A stretch of 64,000 nt of DNA from Vibrio sp. qd031. GTDB lineage: Bacteria > Pseudomonadota > Gammaproteobacteria > Enterobacterales > Vibrionaceae. Every line of letters begins with the position of its first letter. The stretch's first letter is position 1. This document shows, in pieces, positions 17,301 through 25,599 of the stretch. Both the position numbers and the translations under genes were made by a program. Under the pieces are notes generated by a model, which saw nothing but the letters and a program-made list of their open reading frames with translations, ran no database searches and was not told the DNA's origin. The DNA is taken from NCBI RefSeq assembly GCF_002100145.1, contig NZ_JXQD01000036.1, forward strand, positions 228,950 to 292,949, given 5' to 3'.

Positions 17301-18925
17301 TCACGAATCGGATCGATGGGAGGGTTAGTCACCTGAGCAAACAGCTGCTTAAAGTAGTTAGACAGATGCTGTGATTGGTGCGACAAAATAGCCAGTGGCC
17401 AATCCGCGCCCATCGCTGATAGCGGCTCTTTGGCGTCGTTCGCCATTGGAACCAAAATCTCATTGATCTCTTCAGAGCTCACACCGAAGGCTTGCTGACG
17501 ATGCAGCAGACGCTCAGGCGTTGGTTGGCTAAATTGGTTGCTGGCACTTGGCAGTTTATTAATGTTAAGCAGGTTCTCTTTTACCCACTTTTCATACGGC
17601 TGCGAATTGGCGATGCCGTCTTTCACTTCTTCATCAGAAATGATGCGGCCTTGCTCAAGGTCAGCAACAAAGATGCGTCCAGGCTGCAAGCGACCACGGA
17701 ATTCTACGTTTTCTGGTTTAATATCAACAACGCCTGACTCCGACGCCATGACTAGATAATCATCTTTGGTCACGGTGTAGCGTGACGGACGTAGGCCGTT
17801 ACGGTCTAGTGTTGCACCCACTTGAACACCATCGGTAAAGCAGACAGACGCTGGGCCATCCCATGGTTCCATAACGTTAGCGTGGTACTGATAGAACGCA
17901 CGGCGCGTTGGGTCCATGTTCTTGTTTTCTTGCCACGCTTCCGGAATCATCATCATCAGGGCATGGGGTAGGCTACGACCCGATAGGACGAGTAGCTCAA
18001 GGGCCATATCAAAGTTTGACGAATCTGAGCTGCCTTCCTGACAAATCGGCAAAAGCATGTCGATTTCGGCTTGGGTAAACAGATCCGACTCAATGATCGC
18101 TTCACGCGCTTTCATCCAGTTTAGATTGCCACGTACGGTGTTGATTTCGCCGTTGTGGGCAATGTAACGGAAAGGCTGTGCTAAGCGCCAGCGCGGGAAT
18201 GTGTTGGTGGAGAAGCGAGAGTGCACAAGTGCAAGCGCGGTCACCATGGTAGGATTTTGTAAATCTAAGAAATACTGCGGCACTTGCTCGGTGGTGAGCT
18301 GGCCTTTATACACCAATGTCTTGTATGACATTGAGTTAATGTAAAAATCGTCGCCGATGTTGGAGATGCTTTCTAAACAGACGCGTACTGTGTAGTTACG
18401 CAATACATACAGCTTACGCTCTAGCTCTTCTGGAGAAACGCCAGGACCGCCGCTGATGAAAACATGTTCAAATTGAGGTTCAGTGCTCAGTGGATCAGCA
18501 CCAATCATCGAGTTATCGGTAGGTAATACGCGATAGCCAATGACGTCTAACTCAAGGCGTTGTGCGTTACGCTCCAAAATGTCGCGACACTGTGCGCGTT
18601 TATATTCGTCTTTCGGGAATAGAACAACGCCTACACCGTATTTGTCGAATGATGGCAGCTTGATGCCAAGTTTTACGGTCTCTTCAAGCAAAAACTCATG
18701 AGGCTTTTGCAGCAAGATACCCGCACCGTCACCAGAACAAGGATCGCATCCTTGACCGCCACGGTGTTCCATACGCGCAAGCATATCGAGTGCTTGAGTT
18801 ACGACCGCATGCGATTTGCGGTTTTTGAGGTGGGCAACAAAGCCGATACCACAAGCATCATGCTCTAGCTCTGGGGTATAAAGACCCTGAGCTGCTTGCT
18901 TGTGTTCTACCAGTTCATTAGACAT
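14375..18925 (-). CDS. gltB: Second glutamate synthase large subunit
   Basis: A GOGAT large subunit of about 1516 residues, related to but clearly diverged from the E. coli-type GltB at 6394. Removal of a propeptide would expose the Ntn nucleophile Cys25 (HDACGIGFVAH). The FMN-site motif GFDGGTGASP is intact here and the 3Fe-4S ligands are CIMMRKCHKNTC near residue 1138. The C-terminal glycine-rich beta-helix is followed by a Lys/Glu-rich tail. ATG 18925 is preferred because GGAAGGATGG lies just upstream; the longer TTG start at 18952 has no such support. The gene faces yhcC across a 0.5 kb divergent region, the position that gltB occupies in E. coli. Confidence 0.95.
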   Translation of the reverse strand: MSNELVEHKQAAQGLYTPELEHDACGIGFVAHLKNRKSHAVVTQALDMLARMEHRGGQGCDPCSGDGAGILLQKPHEFLLEETVKLGIKLPSFDKYGVGVVLFPKDEYKRAQCRDILERNAQRLELDVIGYRVLPTDNSMIGADPLSTEPQFEHVFISGGPGVSPEELERKLYVLRNYTVRVCLESISNIGDDFYINSMSYKTLVYKGQLTTEQVPQYFLDLQNPTMVTALALVHSRFSTNTFPRWRLAQPFRYIAHNGEINTVRGNLNWMKAREAIIESDLFTQAEIDMLLPICQEGSSDSSNFDMALELLVLSGRSLPHALMMMIPEAWQENKNMDPTRRAFYQYHANVMEPWDGPASVCFTDGVQVGATLDRNGLRPSRYTVTKDDYLVMASESGVVDIKPENVEFRGRLQPGRIFVADLEQGRIISDEEVKDGIANSQPYEKWVKENLLNINKLPSASNQFSQPTPERLLHRQQAFGVSSEEINEILVPMANDAKEPLSAMGADWPLAILSHQSQHLSNYFKQLFAQVTNPPIDPIRERMVMSLNTYLGKDQNLLTETPEHCQKVELESPVLANSELEKLRAIDNEHLQAKTLDIVFQANEDTGRLERALKRICQYAEDAVVDGYSIILLTDRAVNSNHAAIPAMLAVGAVHHHLIRKGLRAKCDIVVETGDARETHHFATLIGYGANAVNPYLVIETIRDLQTKKKLDPEADPRVLFDNYRKAVNGGLLKIFSKMGISTLQSYHGAQIFEALGISKPVVDKYFTGTVSRIQGLTIDDIAKEVLVRHRVGYPTREIPVNVLDVGGVYQWKQRGEKHLFNPETISLLQQSTREKNYAQFKQYAHAVDAQGDNAATLRSQLDFVKNPAGSIPLEEVEPIESILKRFATGAMSFGSISYEAHSTLAVAMNRIGAKSNSGEGGEDPARFERKENGDWERSAIKQVASGRFGVTSYYLTNSDEIQIKMAQGAKPGEGGQLPGDKVDDWIGATRHSTPGVGLISPPPHHDIYSIEDLAQLIYDLKNANRSGRVNVKLVSEAGVGTIASGVAKAKADVVLIAGFDGGTGASPMSSIRHTGLPWELGLAETHQTLLKNGLRNRIVVQSDGQMKTPRDLAVATLLGAEEWGVATAALVVEGCIMMRKCHKNTCPVGIATQNKTLRERFDGRVEDVVTFFQYMAEGLREIMAELGYRTIDEMVGQSHKLKVRSDIGHWKYKNLDLTPVLHIEQAREEDGVYNQIEQNHNLEEVLDRKLIQAAIPALEKGEAVTADFPIINTDRSAGTMLSNEISKVYKDQGLPQPMQVKFTGSAGQSFGAFLAKGVKFEVEGDANDYWGKGLSGGTLVLYPDSQSTIVPEDNIVVGNVCFYGATSGESFIRGMAGERFCVRNSGAKVVVEGVGDHGCEYMTGGAAIILGSTGRNFAAGMSGGVAYVWDKSGDFESKLNPELVDLDPIEQEDKDLLLDMLTKHVEFTGSDVAKSFLDNFEQSLASMVKVMPRDYKAVLQKRKEQAEQTEAEAV

Positions 18926-19464
18926 AGAACCATCCTTCCAATTTGAGGGCAATCGTTTGCATTGAGTGTGAACGGAGCAAACGGAGCCAATCCTTATAAT
19001 CGTATATTCAATCAGCTCTTTGGCTGATGTGAGTCCTTTCTGTCACTCACTGAAAATATCGTGAGAAAAACATTCCCTTGGTTTGGCACACGAGGAAATC
19101 ACAAAAGTTAGTGAATCCTATTGGTGGGAGTGTGCTTTTGCCGAAGTATATCCTCTAAGCGAACCCGAATACGGTGTCCTTTTAGACGATATGTGAAACT
19201 ATCCTACATTTTTGTTTCTGTGAATTCCATTCAAAATTGCACTTTTATTGCACATAGAAATGAACAACTATGCGTAAGAATGTGAATCAAACGTTAATGA
19301 AACGCACTTTTACTACATAATGGTGCATATCGAAGATTTGATGACACAAAATAGTGCAGGTCACACAGGCTTAATTTTGCTAGAATTAGCCGAAAATAAA
19401 TTGCAGGGATGTAATTAAGTTTCACTAATTAGAATTGTCACTCTAATCTAACTTAGGTCGTACC
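18926..19464. other. Divergent promoter region gltB2 / yhcC
   Basis: 539 bases with no gene. The gltB2-proximal part has AT-rich TATACG/TTATAA candidates on the minus strand near 18990-19010. A TAGAAT near 19380 could be a -10 for yhcC. I found no good sigma-54, FNR or CRP box. Since E. coli gltB is controlled by Lrp through degenerate sites that cannot be called by eye, Lrp control is possible but not shown. Confidence 0.4.
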
Positions 19465-20409
19465 ATGCAGCTCCATCAATTAGTCAATACCATAGGTCAG
19501 GATCTCCAGCGTCGCTATGGTCAAAAAGTTCATAAGTTGTCACTCCACGGGGGGTTTAGCTGTCCTAATCGAGACGGTACGATAGGACGTGGTGGGTGCA
19601 CTTTTTGTAATGTTGCCTCTTTCGCTGATGAAGCCACTCAAATCAAATCCATTCACGATCAACTGCAAGATCGGGCCGGTGAAGTTAAACGTGCCAAAAA
19701 GTATTTGGCGTACTTTCAAGCCTACACCAATACTTACGCTGAAGTGCAAGTGCTGAAAAACATGTATGAAGAAGCCTTAAAGGCTGCGGATATGGTGGGC
19801 TTATGCGTCGGTACAAGACCTGACTGTGTGCCTGATGCTGTATTAGAGTTGCTGTCTGGTTATGTTGAGCAAGGCTACGAAATCTGGCTTGAATTGGGTT
19901 TGCAAACCGCCAACAATGACACTTTAAAGCGAATTAACCGTGGCCATGATTTTGAGTGCTATGCAGAGATTACGCGCCGTGCGCGCGCTTTGGGGATTAA
20001 AGTGTGTACCCATTTAATTCTCGGGCTGCCAAAAGAGTCACGCGCTGACTATCACGATACGTTAGACAAAGTGCTTGAAGTAGGCACCGATGGTATGAAG
20101 ATCCACAGCTTGCATATTGTCGACGGCAGCACCATGGGTAAAGCATGGAAAGCAGGAAGGTTGGATGTGATTAGCATGCAAGAGTATGTGGAAGCGTGCA
20201 GTGAACTTATTCGAAAAACGCCACCTGACGTTGTATTTCATCGCGTTGTATCTTCCGCTAAAAAGCCAGTGCTTTTAGCCCCTGATTGGTGTGAGAACCG
20301 TTGGTTAGCGATGACGGATATAGGGCGAAACCTAGATCAACTAGGTGCTCAAGGTAGTGATTTAGGTACGCCGTTTATTTATCAACAGCCAGTACTTACG
20401 TCAGCATAA
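19465..20409 (+). CDS. yhcC: YhcC-type radical SAM protein (TIGR01212 family)
   Basis: A 314-residue radical SAM protein. The N-terminal LHGGFSCPNRDGTIGRGGCTFCN carries three cluster cysteines in the C-x12-C-x2-C spacing of the TIGR01212/YhcC family rather than the usual CxxxCxxC. Further family landmarks are GTRPDCVPD, LELGLQTANNDTLKRINRGHD and THLILGLPKE. The substrate of the family is not established to my knowledge. Its place next to gltB and arcB is conserved with E. coli. The ATG has TTAGG upstream. Confidence 0.9.
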   Translation: MQLHQLVNTIGQDLQRRYGQKVHKLSLHGGFSCPNRDGTIGRGGCTFCNVASFADEATQIKSIHDQLQDRAGEVKRAKKYLAYFQAYTNTYAEVQVLKNMYEEALKAADMVGLCVGTRPDCVPDAVLELLSGYVEQGYEIWLELGLQTANNDTLKRINRGHDFECYAEITRRARALGIKVCTHLILGLPKESRADYHDTLDKVLEVGTDGMKIHSLHIVDGSTMGKAWKAGRLDVISMQEYVEACSELIRKTPPDVVFHRVVSSAKKPVLLAPDWCENRWLAMTDIGRNLDQLGAQGSDLGTPFIYQQPVLTSA

Positions 20410-20447
20410 CTTCTCGGTTATTTTTGCCTAGATGTCACGCATTAGCT

Positions 20448-20482
20448 TTGACCACCTAAAATTTTTAATGTTTGGTGGTCAA
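20448..20482. terminator. Inverted repeat between yhcC and arcB
   Basis: Nine-bp arms TTGACCACC (20448-20456) and GGTGGTCAA (20474-20482) around an AT-rich 17-base centre, 39 bases past the yhcC stop. No T-run follows, so it may be a weak terminator or an operator for arcB. Confidence 0.4.
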
Positions 20483-20586
20483 TGGCGCAATACCTCTCCA
20501 CATCGCTAGCAATTTAGAGATCTAAACACCGCATTTATTTTTCAGTTTAGGTACACTGATCCAGTTCGATTTCAATGGATTGCTCG

Positions 20587-22920
20587 ATGAAACCTATAAA
20601 AAATCTCGCTCAATATTATGTCGACCTGCTGGTCAAACTTGGCATTATCAAGTTTTCTATTCTTTTAGCCCTAGCGCTTGTCGCACTCGCTGTAGTGATT
20701 CAAGTGGGGATCACCATTGTTCTTAATAGCAGCGTATCTGACGTGGACATTATCCGTTCGGTGTTTTTTGGATTGTTGGTGACACCGTGGGCTGTCTACT
20801 TTCTTACGGTGGTCGTTGATCAACTGGAAGAGTCTCGTCAAAGACTGACTAAGTTGGTCGCGAAGTTGAGTGACATGAGAGACAGGGATCGCGAGCTTAA
20901 TGATCAACTTCATCAAAAAGTGGAAGAGTTGAATAAACAAATCTCAGAGCGTGAAAAGTCCGAAGCGGCGCGCCTTGAGGTTATGGATGATCTTAAGCGG
21001 GAAGTGTTTGAGCGTGAAAAAACTCAGATTGAGCTAGCCGAGCGAACCGCGCTGTTGCGCTCCTTTATCGATGCGTCTCCCGACTTAACCTATTACCGTA
21101 ATGCTCAGGGGGTCTTTTCTGGCTGTAACAAAGCGATGGAAGAGTTGACGGGGCGTAAAGAGAAAGAACTGGTGGGTCTTACTCCGTGGGATGTCTATAG
21201 CAAAGAAGTCGCGCAGCAAATTGTTGAGACCGACGATAAAGTCTTTAGCAACAATCAGGCGTTAACCTATGAGCAATGGCTGGAGTATCCCGATGGCCGT
21301 AAAGCCTACTTTGAACTGCGCAAGGTGCCTTTTTATGACAAAACAGGTCAGCACTTGGGGTTAGTGGGCTTTGGTCGCGACATTACCGAACGTAAAGAGC
21401 ATGAAGACACCCTCGAAAAAGCCAGTCGAGACAAAACCACCTTTATTTCAACGATTAGCCATGAACTGAAGACACCGTTAAATGGGATCGTTGGGCTGAG
21501 TCGTATGATGCTTGAAAGTAAGCTGGATAAGCAGCAGCGTCACTACATGCAAACCATCAATGTAAGTGCCATCACTTTGGGTAATATTTTTAACGATATT
21601 ATTGATATGGACAAATTTGACCGCAATAAACTCGAGCTGTTGCCTAAGCCACTGCAGTTTAAAGAGTTCGTCGCCGAAATGGAGAGCATTGCAGGATTAA
21701 TGGGGGAGCAGAAAGGCTTGCGCTTTGATCTCGAAAGGTTAACCGAACTCCCAGATGTCATAGAGGTGGATGCGACTCGTCTAAGGCAAGTCTTGTGGAA
21801 CTTAATCAGCAATGCCATGAAGTTTACAAAAGAAGGTGGCGTGGTCATGAGTGTTAGCGCCGACGTGAGTGGGCGATTGGCCTATATCCAGTTTGAGGTG
21901 GAAGATACTGGGATTGGGATCCCTGACACTGAAGTCGACAAAATTTTTGCGATGTACTATCAGGTTAAATCGGGCAAAGACAATTTGCACGCAATGGGTA
22001 CCGGTATAGGTCTATCGGTGTCGCGAGAGCTGGTTAATATGATGGGCGGCGATATCGAAGTCAGCAGTGAGCTTGGCTTTGGAAGTACATTTACGGTTTC
22101 CATTGCGGTTCCTATTTCCAACGAAATATCGCTAGAAGTGGCCGATGAACAAGTTGACGCACTCAATATTTTTATGGTTGAAGACATCGAACTCAATGTG
22201 ACCGTTGCGCGATCGCTCTTAGAGGGCCTAGGCCATCAAGTCACCGTTGCAATGACCGGTGAAGAGGCATTAAGAAAGTTTGAGCAAGGGTCGTTTGATT
22301 TAGTGTTGCTCGATATTCAATTGCCCGATATGAGTGGCTTTGACGTCGCTCAAGAGTTGCGTAATCGACACCAGCATTTGCCTCCATTGGTAGCACTTAC
22401 CGCAAACGTACTCAAGGATAAAAAAGAGTATTTCGAGCGAGGTATGGATGAAGCGCTTAGCAAGCCGTTATCGGCAAAAGCGTTGAAAAAAGTTCTTGCG
22501 AGAGTCGGCAGCAGTGAAGTTGGGGCGTTGCTGTCGCAACCGAGCTATGAATACGAAGCATCAAATGATCATTTTGACACCGTCGTGGATATTGAAATGC
22601 TCAGCTCCTACATCGATATAGTCGGCAAAAACCAAGTTCTCGAAGGTGTCTCTGTATTTGAGAAACTAATGCCTGACTATACCTCGATACTTCAATCTAA
22701 CCTCATCGCCAAGGATAAAGATGCCATTGTCTCTGAGGCGCACAAAATTAAGGGAGCTGCAGGGTCTGTTGGGTTGAAGCGTATCCAGAGCGTTGCTCAA
22801 AAAGCGCAATCTCCAGAACTCCCTGCTTGGTGGGAGAATATCGATGAATGGGTTGACGAGATTCGCAATAGTTACCAAAGTGACGTAGAGATCCTAAAAC
22901 AGTGGATAGAACAAGCGTAA
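20587..22920 (+). CDS. arcB: Aerobic respiration control sensor kinase ArcB
   Basis: A tripartite hybrid histidine kinase that senses the redox state of the quinone pool and phosphorylates ArcA. The N-terminus KNLAQYYVDLLVKLG precedes two membrane helices (about 22-45 and 55-75). A coiled linker, a PAS domain (about 145-265) and a dimerisation/kinase core follow. Starting at ATG 20587 puts the phospho-accepting His at 292 (TISHELKTPLNG) and the receiver Asp at 576 (LLDIQLPDMSG), exactly the E. coli numbers. The HPt His is at about 719 (AHKIKGAAGS). An in-frame ATG at 20575 adds four residues and is not preferred. arcA lies 0.6 kb downstream in the opposite orientation. Confidence 0.96.
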   Translation: MKPIKNLAQYYVDLLVKLGIIKFSILLALALVALAVVIQVGITIVLNSSVSDVDIIRSVFFGLLVTPWAVYFLTVVVDQLEESRQRLTKLVAKLSDMRDRDRELNDQLHQKVEELNKQISEREKSEAARLEVMDDLKREVFEREKTQIELAERTALLRSFIDASPDLTYYRNAQGVFSGCNKAMEELTGRKEKELVGLTPWDVYSKEVAQQIVETDDKVFSNNQALTYEQWLEYPDGRKAYFELRKVPFYDKTGQHLGLVGFGRDITERKEHEDTLEKASRDKTTFISTISHELKTPLNGIVGLSRMMLESKLDKQQRHYMQTINVSAITLGNIFNDIIDMDKFDRNKLELLPKPLQFKEFVAEMESIAGLMGEQKGLRFDLERLTELPDVIEVDATRLRQVLWNLISNAMKFTKEGGVVMSVSADVSGRLAYIQFEVEDTGIGIPDTEVDKIFAMYYQVKSGKDNLHAMGTGIGLSVSRELVNMMGGDIEVSSELGFGSTFTVSIAVPISNEISLEVADEQVDALNIFMVEDIELNVTVARSLLEGLGHQVTVAMTGEEALRKFEQGSFDLVLLDIQLPDMSGFDVAQELRNRHQHLPPLVALTANVLKDKKEYFERGMDEALSKPLSAKALKKVLARVGSSEVGALLSQPSYEYEASNDHFDTVVDIEMLSSYIDIVGKNQVLEGVSVFEKLMPDYTSILQSNLIAKDKDAIVSEAHKIKGAAGSVGLKRIQSVAQKAQSPELPAWWENIDEWVDEIRNSYQSDVEILKQWIEQA

Positions 22921-22956
22921 ACTAGTGGGGTCGCGCCTGATTAGAGGAATGAAAAG

Positions 22957-23433
22957 ATGAAGAAGATGAGTGTGATTGCGCTAGGTTGCGCTGCTCTACT
23001 GTCGGGTTGTATGGCTCCACCTCCAGCAGAAGTAATACCTGACCCTTTGCTACCAACGTGGAATCAAAGTGCAGAGCAATTGGTTGAGCACGATGGGCAA
23101 AGTGCTGTGGTAAAGCTTGAGTCGGCACTATGGATTGATTTGATGCCTAGAATAGGAGATGAAGAGTTCCCTAAGTTAAAAGGCTCACTGGTGCTAAGCT
23201 CTATCGATGAAATTCCTGCAGGGGTTGAAGTTCAAAGTCTGTTGTTTGCCTTTAACGGTGCTACATGGCAGATCAATGACTTTGAATTAGAAGCAATCAG
23301 TCCATCAATCTGGAAAATCCGTGTTAATGCTAATGTAGATGCGATGGATGTAGAGACTATGGATGTTGCGGTTGAGTTGAGTAACGAGCAGTGGTTAGTT
23401 GAACGCACAGTCAAAGTCGATAAAGTGTATTAA
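22957..23433 (+). CDS. Hypothetical lipoprotein between arcB and arcA
   Basis: A 158-residue protein with a clear lipobox (MKKMSVIALGCAALLSGC, Cys18) and a GAGGAA ribosome site. The mature region is acidic and beta-rich, with alternating hydrophobic residues and no recognised motif. It starts 36 bp after arcB in the same direction and ends at a shared bidirectional terminator, so it may ride on the arcB transcript. No function can be assigned. Confidence 0.75.
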   Translation: MKKMSVIALGCAALLSGCMAPPPAEVIPDPLLPTWNQSAEQLVEHDGQSAVVKLESALWIDLMPRIGDEEFPKLKGSLVLSSIDEIPAGVEVQSLLFAFNGATWQINDFELEAISPSIWKIRVNANVDAMDVETMDVAVELSNEQWLVERTVKVDKVY

Positions 23434-23452
23434 GCTCTTAGAGTGCAGTAAT

Positions 23453-23480
23453 AAAAAAAAGAGCCACCAGGCTCTTTTTT
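23453..23480. terminator. Bidirectional terminator between the lipoprotein gene and arcA
   Basis: GAGCC (23461-23465) / GGCTC (23470-23474) stem flanked by eight A on the left and six T on the right. It therefore reads as a hairpin plus T-run from both strands and serves both convergent genes. Confidence 0.9.
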
Positions 23481-23495
23481 CTTGTGAACTATCGA

Positions 23496-24215
23496 TTATT
23501 GATCTTCAAACTCACCACAGAAGCGGTAGCCTTCACCATGGATGGTGGCGATAATTTCTGGCGTACCTGCAACCGACTCGAAATGCTTACGAATGCGACG
23601 GATAGTCACGTCAACAGTACGGTCGTGTGGTTTAAGCTCACGGCCTGTCATTTTCTTCAATAGGTCGGCGCGAGTTTGGATTTTTCCTGGATTTTCACAG
23701 AAGTGAAGCAGCGCACGGAACTCGGAGTGTGGTAACTTGTAGCTCTCACCTTGTGGGTTAACCAAAGAGCGGCTATTGATGTCTAGAACCCAACCGTTAA
23801 ACACATACTTTTCGACGTTACGCGCTTCTTCGTCATCACTTTTGCTAGACATTGAACGGTTTAAAAGGTTACGAGCACGGATAGTCAGCTCACGTGGGTT
23901 AAAAGGTTTAGTGATGTAGTCGTCTGCACCAATTTCTAGACCCAGGATTTTATCGACTTCGTTGTCACGGCCAGTGAGGAACATTAACGCAACGTTTGCT
24001 TGCTCACGCAGTTCACGGGCAAGTAGAAGGCCATTTTTCCCTGGCAAGTTGATATCCATGATGACAAGGTTTACTGAGTTTTCTGATAATAGCTGATGCA
24101 TTTGATCACCATCGCTGGCTTCAAATACGGTGTAGCCTTCAGCTTCGAAAATGCTCTTTAACGTATTACGTGTAACTTGTTCATCTTCTACAATCAGGAT
24201 TTTTGGGGTATGCAT
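23496..24215 (-). CDS. arcA: Response regulator ArcA
   Basis: An OmpR-family regulator that, when phosphorylated by ArcB under low oxygen, represses respiratory/TCA genes and activates fermentative ones. From ATG 24215 the product is 239 residues and nearly identical in pattern to E. coli ArcA. The receiver acidic pair is at 10-11, phospho-Asp54 lies in IMDINLPGKNG, and Lys of ITKPFNPREL is present. The C-terminal winged helix carries GRELKPHDRTVDVTIRRIRKHFE. A GTG three codons upstream (24224) is possible but the ATG matches the E. coli start. A perfect FNR box lies about 260 bp upstream. Confidence 0.97.
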   Translation of the reverse strand: MHTPKILIVEDEQVTRNTLKSIFEAEGYTVFEASDGDQMHQLLSENSVNLVIMDINLPGKNGLLLARELREQANVALMFLTGRDNEVDKILGLEIGADDYITKPFNPRELTIRARNLLNRSMSSKSDDEEARNVEKYVFNGWVLDINSRSLVNPQGESYKLPHSEFRALLHFCENPGKIQTRADLLKKMTGRELKPHDRTVDVTIRRIRKHFESVAGTPEIIATIHGEGYRFCGEFEDQ

Positions 24216-24675
24216 TACTGGCACCTAGTATTCTAAAGGAATTTGTCTAACGAGTTAAATTTTAGGCAAAAAATCAACACGCGGGCAATCTATTTTTAAC
24301 AATATAGCAAACTTTTCGCTTGCTGTTTTGTTTCAGATCACGCCATTCCCATCCGTGGTACTGTTTAAGATAATTACGAAACCGTTATTATCTTTCATTT
24401 TTGACTAACTTGATGGCAGATTTTACCTATGTAACAGCAGTTTAACAATCAAGAGTTGTTAATTTTTTTCACTTTATTGATTTAAATCAATAGAAACTTT
24501 GTAACAACTGCGCATGATTAATTAGGTTGGTGAATACACTCTAATTTTAAAAATTTATTCAAGTAATTGATGATTTTCTTGGATATTCAAAGAGTTTGTA
24601 GAATAGTGTATCAACATTAGTGCATAGTCATGTGCACTTACGTGCATGGAGCACGAATAATTGAATGGAGGATTT
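24216..24675. other. Long divergent regulatory region arcA / rraA-like
   Basis: 460 bases, strongly AT-rich, with no gene. It holds a perfect FNR box at 24477-24490. Near 24619-24655, GTGCA motifs recur three times, partly as an inverted repeat (TGCAC-TTAC-GTGCA), just upstream of the rraA-like gene. The length suggests multiple arcA promoters, as in E. coli. Confidence 0.5.
24477..24490. promoter_or_regulatory. Perfect FNR-type box in the arcA upstream region
   Basis: TTGATTTAAATCAA, an exact match to the FNR consensus TTGAT-N4-ATCAA and fully palindromic. It lies 262-275 bp upstream of the arcA ATG and 186 bp upstream of the rraA-like ATG. FNR activation of arcA under anaerobiosis is known in E. 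coli, so arcA is the more likely target. Confidence 0.75.
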
Positions 24676-25164
24676 ATGCAAGATATTTTACCGGATCTGT
24701 GTGATAAGTACGAAGGACACGTCTTACTCTGGGATATCCCATTACAAAACTTTGGTGGAAAATCAGCGTTTTTTGGTGAAATTGTTACGGTTCGATGTTT
24801 TCAAGACAACTCCAAAGTTCGCGAAGTTGTAACACAACCAGGCAAAGGAAAAGTGCTGGTGGTCGACGGTAACGGCTCCACCCAACGAGCTTTACTGGGT
24901 GATCAGGTCGCTCAGACAGCCATCGACAATGGTTGGGAAGGCATTATTATTAATGGTGCGGTACGCGATGTGGGTGAGTTATCTGAAATGCCGTTAGGTA
25001 TCAAGGCGATTGGAGCCTGCCCATTTAAAACCGAAAAACGTGACATTGGTGAGATCAATGTCAGTTTGATGATTAATCGATTTTCGGTGCACCCAGGAGA
25101 TTACATCTACGCGGATTGGAATGGGGTACTGGTGAGCAGTGAACCGTTAGAAGTTGTAGCCTAG
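24676..25164 (+). CDS. RraA-family protein
   Basis: A 162-residue RraA/HMG-aldolase-fold protein. Family marks are NFGGKSAFFGEIVTVRCFQDN near residue 30, a VLVVDGNGSTQRALLGDQVA stretch, and IINGAVRD. E. coli RraA binds RNase E and inhibits it; close relatives act as 4-hydroxy-4-methyl-2-oxoglutarate/oxaloacetate aldolases. The GD-x20-R-D aldolase residues are approximated here by GDQ...GAVRD, so an enzymatic role is not excluded. ATG 24676 has GGAGG upstream; the TTG at 24661 is rejected. The last 18 bases overlap the convergent gene at 25147. Confidence 0.8.
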   Translation: MQDILPDLCDKYEGHVLLWDIPLQNFGGKSAFFGEIVTVRCFQDNSKVREVVTQPGKGKVLVVDGNGSTQRALLGDQVAQTAIDNGWEGIIINGAVRDVGELSEMPLGIKAIGACPFKTEKRDIGEINVSLMINRFSVHPGDYIYADWNGVLVSSEPLEVVA

Positions 25165-25599
25165 TCCTACCGTAATACCCTGTTGCCACTCGTCATAATC
25201 GAGAGTGGCATGCAGGTTAAGCCCGTTACTCATTTCAAAATTACCCGAGACCTCGGCATTAAAAGAGGGCTCTTCAATCACCGCAGTATCGCCGGTGTAC
25301 AGTGTACTGTTGACTGAAATCTTATGGTTGAACTGGTAACTGACACCACTTAAAAAACCGCGATCGGCCTCAGAGTCGGTATTCTTGATACGAGTACCCA
25401 CGTAGAGATCAAACGAGTCAAATAAGTTGTAGGCATAACCACTGTCGATCTGCCAAACATCAAAGCCTTCGTTAGTTTGGCTTTTAGAGTTCATGAATAC
25501 TTTGTGCTTGGATTCAGACTCTTCTATGTTCGGTAGGGTGGGTGATGCAAATATAGGAAAAGCAACAGCACAAGCGATGAACGACAGAATGTGTTTCAA
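25147..25599 (-). CDS. Small outer-membrane beta-barrel-like protein
   Basis: A 150-residue protein with a cleavable signal peptide (MKHILSFIACAVAFPIFAS). Its mature part has alternating aromatic and polar strands (YAYNLFDSFDLYVGTRIKN, LSGVSYQFNHKISVNSTLY, FEMSNGLNLHATLDY). It ends with Phe after GLGYN, the terminal aromatic typical of outer-membrane barrels recognised by Bam. The start is TTG at 25599, chosen because AAGGAG sits at the right distance and no ATG alternative preserves the signal peptide. It converges on and overlaps the rraA-like gene by 18 bp. Function unknown. Confidence 0.7.
   Translation of the reverse strand: MKHILSFIACAVAFPIFASPTLPNIEESESKHKVFMNSKSQTNEGFDVWQIDSGYAYNLFDSFDLYVGTRIKNTDSEADRGFLSGVSYQFNHKISVNSTLYTGDTAVIEEPSFNAEVSGNFEMSNGLNLHATLDYDEWQQGITVGLGYNF

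Noticed and set aside
18926..19464. Sigma-54 promoter for the second glt operon (TTGGCACACGAGG near 19083)
   Set aside because: TGGCAC is present but the required TTGCA-like GC element at the right distance is not, on either strand.
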